Shown piece by piece: positions 58,600-64,000 of a DNA stretch of 64,000 nt (positions are counted from its first letter, which is position 1; every line of letters begins with the position of its first letter). This DNA comes from Vanilla planifolia. Its lineage: Eukaryota; Streptophyta; Magnoliopsida; Asparagales; Orchidaceae. A model generated the notes under the pieces. It did not search any database. It was not told where the DNA came from and was given only the letters and a program-made list of their open reading frames with translations. Made by a program: the position numbers and the translations under genes. The DNA lies in NCBI GenBank assembly GCA_023846275.1, contig CM043871.1:32456569-32520568 (forward strand), given 5' to 3'.

Positions 58600-59230
58600 G
58601 ACTGTTAGATTAGAAAAATTGTTCGATCTAATGACTTGATTTAAATTAACATGTATTAGAAAGATGGAAGAGATTTCGACATTTCGATCAAGAAATTATG
58701 TAATCAAACATCTGGATTGAATTGGTGCTACTTAGAAAGGCAAATTTGATCTAGTCTGTTACATCACAAAGCAATCAAACAATTGGACTTAGAACTAATC
58801 GAAAAGCGGATTAGATTTGGACCGTTGAATCGTGCAATTGCACAGTTAGACGACTGATCGAACTAATGCATTTTAAAAGGGCAAAAAGAGCTATCGACGA
58901 TTAGATTTCGAAATCATGATCAAATGGCAAATTGGATTGGGCGTTTCGAAAGTAAGCAACATAAAAAAAGAAGTGAATTTAGTCCCACATAGTTTGTGCG
59001 CTCTTTAGTAATCTCCTTATATAATTTTTTCTTGCGTCGATGTAATCAACGGAATATTAGGGTTGACTGGCCCTAGTTCGCTTGGGAAACCAACACCTTG
59101 CTTGCCAATATGTGTTTTACGGGTTCAAGAGTCATAACCAGACCAGATACTATACCACCATATGGGTTCAAGAGTGATGCCCTATTATTATAGGACACGG
59201 GCTAAAGAGTAATGCCTTGACCCAATACAT
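58600..59230. repeat. Degenerate tandem-like repeats, possibly part of an LTR
   Basis: Words of the kind 'gattagatttggaccgttga', 'aatcaaacaattgg' and 'gatcgaactaatgc' recur loosely about every 100 bases between 58610 and 58930. Then 'gggttcaagagt' and its variants occur at 59119, 59164 and 59199. Such GATC/GGACCGTTGA repeats are frequent in plant LTR regions, but no LTR borders were found. Confidence 0.4.
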
Positions 59231-62040
59231 AGAGTTTAGGCTTAAAGTAAGTTAAGTACAATTATTTTTTTTATAATTTTGTTTATCATTTACATAATTA
59301 TTATTTTTTAATTAATTTTGTATTATTATGATTGACTTTTACAACAATTCATTGAAAAGAAGTTTCCAAATATACAATCAAGATAAGATGATTCTTAAAA
59401 ATGGTTAAAAAAAGAAGATCAAATTTTTGGAATCCTAATATCTTTCTAAAATAATTAACTTAAATCAAGATTTTGATGATGATAAAATTTAATTTTTGTA
59501 TTTTACAAGAATAATTTAAATCAATCTTAATATTCTAATCAAAATAAAAATAAAATACCTAAAATTAAACTAAAAACAAATCTATTGATAATTCATCACT
59601 CTAACTAAGACGATCTTTATGATATTTGACAGTTACTCATCTTATTTAAATTATCTCATGATCATGAATATCGGCTATCTAAAATCTAAAAATTCACTAA
59701 ATCTTCAATAAAAATATTTAAAGTTTTCCATTATCAAACAAAATACCATGACTAACAATCAACACCACAACAACGTTAAGTTCTTACCTAGTAAAGGGAA
59801 ACAAGAGGAATAGAAGGATTACTACGAAAGAAGAAAATTCTAAAAGAAGTGTTCCTTTTGAAGAGCTCAAATTTGGTTAGATTGAATAAACCTCTGTTTA
59901 AGGCAAACAATGAGAAGAATTGGTTCTCAATTTGAGTCACTTGTTAGGATGATCAAGTTGGCTAAGATTTACACTAATTGTGAGATGTTCGCCTTTCTAA
60001 GAGATTCATTGTCTTCTTGATCTCTATCGAGCTAATAAGATCTTTGTTACAACTTTCTATAAGAAGAGATTGTATAATGAAAATAATGAGATTTTTTTCC
60101 TATTTCGTAGATCTCTATCAATTAGAGAGATCTTGTTTAAAGTTTTTATACATAATCAATAGTTTTTTATCTTGTATTTATTTCTAGTTTATTTTTGTGT
60201 ATCATAATTGGGATTTATGTGTGCATTTCTCTTTCTTTTTTTTTCAGATCTATCAACTTCTCGACACACCTCTCCTTAGAAGAGATTCTTCATAATTCTA
60301 TCTTATTTCCCACATTTTTCTTAAAAACTACCTTTGCAAATCCCAGTCAATGCAAAGGGTATGTCAAAGGGACATAGATCAAGCTAGTATCAAAAAAATC
60401 ATTCTTGTTGAGGAATTGGCCTAGAAATTTTTATATTACAACCTTTTGTGGCATGAACGGGGGGTTGGCAAAAGGGGTTTAGATGATAAAGCATAGATTC
60501 TTGTTTTGGTGGATCATGGATTCCATAGTTTTGGATCAATAGTGAAAAAATAAATAAATATATTTTAATAATATAATTGAATCATCCTTGACCTAAGAAG
60601 CCTTTTATTTACCACTTTTTTTCATTTATCCTAATCACATGTTTTTGTGAGAGCTTCTTGGTATTCAAGAAGACCATACTACCATAATTTGGGACATGGG
60701 TAGCACAAAAGATAATTATGGAGAGCAAAAGAGAGAACCTAATGAGAGTTTCTTTCAAGTTGTGAGGCGTGTGTTCTCAATCATGGGATAATTCTTCTTC
60801 ATGCAAAAGGACGTAAAAAGAATTTGTAGTTGTTTCACAAAATAATTCTACTAAGGTATGAAGTACCTTGGGAATATTTCTTTCATTAGTGATAGCATCA
60901 CTCATGGGAGTGGCTTCCATCTTTACAAAAAAGGGCCCATAATTAGAGGATTATTCATGAATAAATGTTTCTAAACTTTTGCATTCACATTAGTGTGTTC
61001 CACATTGGGTTTATCGTGCATTTTCAAAGGACCTCGTAAGTTCATTTTTGCATTAAACCAAATAAGATTGTTGGGAACTACCCCATCTATTAGTCTAGAG
61101 GCAATCCTATGGTGGGCTGCTAATTTAAGCAACAAAATATTTATTATTATTTTTTTGGGGAATGCAAAAACAAGATGAATAAATCAAAAATGAAAGTTAT
61201 AATGTTTCATCAAGCATTGAACATGTTAGAATATAACATTAACTATTTGGACATGCAAGGAATCAATTTATGTGGTCTCAATTATGAAAGAAATATTTTA
61301 AGTAAATATAATTTCTAAAGCAACGCATGGTGGTTCATTCTTGCAATGCGGATAATGGGAATATTGTAGATAAAAAAAATACCCAAACATAGGCTACTAT
61401 TGTGTTGCATGAACATCAATAAACTATAATTTTGAGAAGACAATAAAATTTTGAATACACAAACCCTCACCTAAATTAATTCAATGCCACTTGAATCTTA
61501 ATGAATCCATCCCTACTTCCTAATGTAAAGAGTAAGTTGGATTTTTTCTTAGTATTTTCAACCAAAAACAATTTTGCTACAAATTTAACTTATAACCTAA
61601 CTATTTGATCATCATACATGGAAAAGACACAAATTTATCATTCATAAAACAATACTAAGAACATGCATAAAATATGAAGTATGCACATGACAACACACAA
61701 AAAATAGTAAGCTTATATGAAGGCATAACTTAAGCATCAATCCGAGCATCTTAGATAATATGCAAAATGATAACATGGTACTTGATAGTGCATCACAACA
61801 ACACAGAGAAAGTTCCAAACAAAAGTTAGTAGGAAACACATAAGTAGACATAATGTTAGAATCAAATAGAAGCTACCTAATTGAAAACAAAACTTCATAA
61901 AAGAAGTACAAAGAAAAATGCAATTTCATTAAGACTAACAACTAAAAGAAACATATACAAGTCATAATGATTACAAGAAACCAATTAGTAACAAAGACTC
62001 CAATTCTTTATTTATTGAAGATTACACTTGATTACTATAA
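59231..62040. other. Intergenic sequence without identified gene
   Basis: Positions 59760-60400 and 60600-61180 are somewhat less AT-rich, but their short frames (60195-60377, 60993-61178) carry no known motif. A consensus-like splice donor for the minus strand (CTAG|GTAAGA) is at about 59786. Nothing else is supported. Confidence 0.35.
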
Positions 62041-62044
62041 CCTC

Positions 62045-62515
62045 TTCAATGGGTAGCTTTAGGTTGGATAACTCCACAAGTAAAGGTAAAAGCCATTGAC
62101 ATCCTAGAGATATCTTCTAAGAGAGTAAAGACCACAATAAGGAGTACTACAAAAAGTGTTATAGAGAGTGTTGTAGGGCAATTTTAGGAAAATAATCATA
62201 GATCATAAGCACCGTAGAAAGAATAGACTTAAGGGTTGATTAAATGAGCTAGAGAAAAGGAAGGCATCAGCCAAAAAGCTTTCATGTATTGTGGGGTATT
62301 TTAGATTGAATAGTTTTATGAGTGAAGTGAGAGTTTATTAGCATCCCAAAGATATCTTCCAAGAAAGGAAGACTACAACAAGTACAACAGAGAGTGTTGT
62401 AGAGTAGTTGGAAGAAAAGAATCATAAAGAACAAGTACTGGGATGTGCATAAACATAGAGGTTGACTAAATGAGGTGTAGTGTAAGACATTGACCAAAAA
62501 GCTTTAACAAATTGT
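62045..62515. repeat. Imperfect tandem duplication, unit about 225-243 bp
   Basis: The two halves align in order: 'gggtagctttaggttggata' (62051) with 'gggtattttagattgaatag' (62294), 'agtgttgtag' (62167 and 62393), and 'ccaaaaagctt' (62271 and 62494). The changing offset shows indels. No coding constraint is evident in either copy. Confidence 0.75.
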
Positions 62516-62752
62516 GTCTAACATTTTCTATGCAAATGCCAAGGCAACATAACTATGAAAATTGACAACTATGACTGAGATAAGTTGTTGAATTAGTTTG
62601 AACAAATTTAAAATTCAATATTAAGACATTTTCAATGAGTGATGTTTTTGGGTTTTTAACAAAATTATTCATCTTATGTAAGATATAAGTTATTTAAAAA
62701 TTATAAAGTTTAGTAACATATAATTAACAATATTTGTATTATTATTAACTTA

Positions 62753-62754
<2 letters not shown>

Positions 62755-62795
<41 letters not shown>

Positions 62796-62797
62796 CA
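62755..62797. repeat. (TA)n microsatellite
   Basis: About 43 bases of nearly pure TA with one G interruption; likely length-variable between individuals. Confidence 0.95.
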
Positions 62798-64000
62798 CTT
62801 GGCATTTTTTAATGTCTCTGTTGATTTTTGTAGAAATCAAAGTGAGTGAAATAAACAACTTATTCTCAATGAAGAAGAATCATGTATGCCTCAACAGATA
62901 AGTTGTAAAGAGATAAGAGATAAACAAGATAACATAAGAGATTAATGGACACATAAATTTCACATAAAAAAACTTTGAGAAAAAAGGAGAAAACATACTT
63001 TTGTTGCCAAGAAAATCTACTATTTAGTAAGATTACAATATAAGCCTAATAAGGAGGAAGGTGCAAACCTTTATAAGGGAGTTAAGCCTCGAGACTAGTA
63101 AAGAAGATCTTGTACATGTTCAAAATGTCTAACAGGATTCTAGTCGGCTGTCATCGTCTCATCAATGTCACTCGACAGGAACATGCATATATGATAGTCA
63201 AACTATTTTTAAAGGGTATTGTAGCGAGTTGTCAAGGTAGCGTGTGTCTTCTTTTTAGGCTAAAGCCATCATTGCTTAGTTGAAGTAAGTTATATAAGAA
63301 CTTCAAGTGCTAGGTAACACATATGGTATTTGGGTTTCTCTCATAACTCTTTAGATTTTACATTGTGCTCCTAATCTATTAGCACAATTTGAAATTACAA
63401 CTAGAGTATTATTTATCATGGGAATACTTAGCATGCTTTTTGCCCAATAAAGATGTCAAACTTTCAAAATCACAATGTTTATATTTTTCTATAAAGGGAA
63501 AAAAATAAAGGAAAATTTTGGTTTTAAAAAGAGTTTTGTAGAATTTTATTTTCTCTGGTTAATCTACAAATGCCACATCACAAAACATAGATAACAAAGT
63601 AGTAGTTGCAAACTACACAATATGTCAAGCAAAATCAAATTCATTTAAGCCTTTCAAGCAATCCATCCATGATAGTTGCAATTCCTCGCATAGGCCAATT
63701 CTTTCGACAAAAAGTAAAAATATCTCCGCATTCCCTAGCAAGAACTTTTGCCTCTCCCAAGAAGACCTTTTCTAAGAAAAGATGTGTGAAACAATGGACT
63801 GCATGACAATAAAGTGCGATCATATCTTGCTTCAAGTAAGGGATCATTAACACACTGTATGCATGACATTTATATAAGTAGTCCAAATTAACCTATTTTA
63901 ATTTTTTACCTAATAATAGCTAGATTTCACTACCATGCTTTATGGAAAAGTGATAAAAAAAAGTACAACTATAGTAACATTTAAAATTAAGCTTGATTCT
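62798..64000. other. Intergenic sequence to the window end
   Basis: No gene is recognised. Overlapping frames on both strands at 63606-63886 are a little less AT-rich and could be part of an exon or a transposon outside the window, but no motif supports this. The TE-like sequence at 63060-63270 could be an LTR piece. Confidence 0.35.

Noticed and set aside
63606..63886. Overlapping frames on both strands near the window end
   Set aside because: Composition is slightly less AT-rich, but no domain, start context or splice evidence supports either strand.
1..64000. CRISPR-like arrays or bacterial-type operons
   Set aside because: No regularly spaced identical repeats with unique spacers; the tandem repeats present are degenerate and contiguous, and the genes are spliced.

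Overview
This is AT-rich nuclear DNA from a flowering plant. The evidence is a spliced BET1-type SNARE gene of plant organisation, a spliced family of small secreted peptides, and decayed plant retrotransposons (Ty3/gypsy Tekay-like and Tat-like, Ty1/copia, LINE). The species cannot be named from the sequence. No tRNA or rRNA gene, CRISPR array or bacterial-type operon was seen. The intact protein genes found are small and spliced. Almost every other recognisable coding stretch is a broken transposable-element relic.

Region 1 (1-30.4 kb) is a local array built around a small gene for a secreted cysteine-rich peptide. Two copies are intact: copy A (exons 1148-1253 and 1495-1616, 75 aa) and copy E (exons 28394-28499 and 28689-28879, 98 aa). 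Both encode a signal peptide, a variable middle and a C-terminus of pattern C-x2-C-x8-C-x-C. Three exon-2-only relics lie between them: B near 14.6 kb, C near 19.1 kb and D near 24.6 kb. All three are joined on their 5' side to Ty1/copia sequence. Promoter and 3'-flank blocks are repeated along the array. The space between is filled by a Tekay-like gypsy element (2.4-8.4 kb), an antisense LINE end (9.9-10.9 kb), a young 5'-truncated LINE end (15.2-15.4 kb) and a copia element (21.3-24.55 kb). A second reading frame of unknown function (26.06 and 30.09 kb) travels with the peptide-gene block.

Region 2 (30.4-39.4 kb) is transposon debris. It holds a probable solo gypsy LTR of about 3.1 kb carrying a 67-bp tandem repeat, then pol remnants of a Tat-like gypsy element.

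Region 3 (39.6-57.1 kb, minus strand) is a complete five-exon gene for a 122-aa BET1-like Qc-SNARE of ER-Golgi traffic. The four downstream exons sit in 2.5 kb. A 14-nt first coding exon lies about 14.9 kb upstream. That first intron contains a whole decayed Tat-like element with two diverged LTRs, itself split by a copia-type LTR.

Region 4 (57.1-64 kb) is the 5' side of the SNARE gene plus AT-rich intergenic DNA with degenerate tandem repeats, and no gene I can recognise.

The strongest candidate for something undescribed is the peptide family. Its two intact members have nearly identical proximal promoters, yet first coding exons that differ about nine times more, mostly by amino-acid-changing substitutions.
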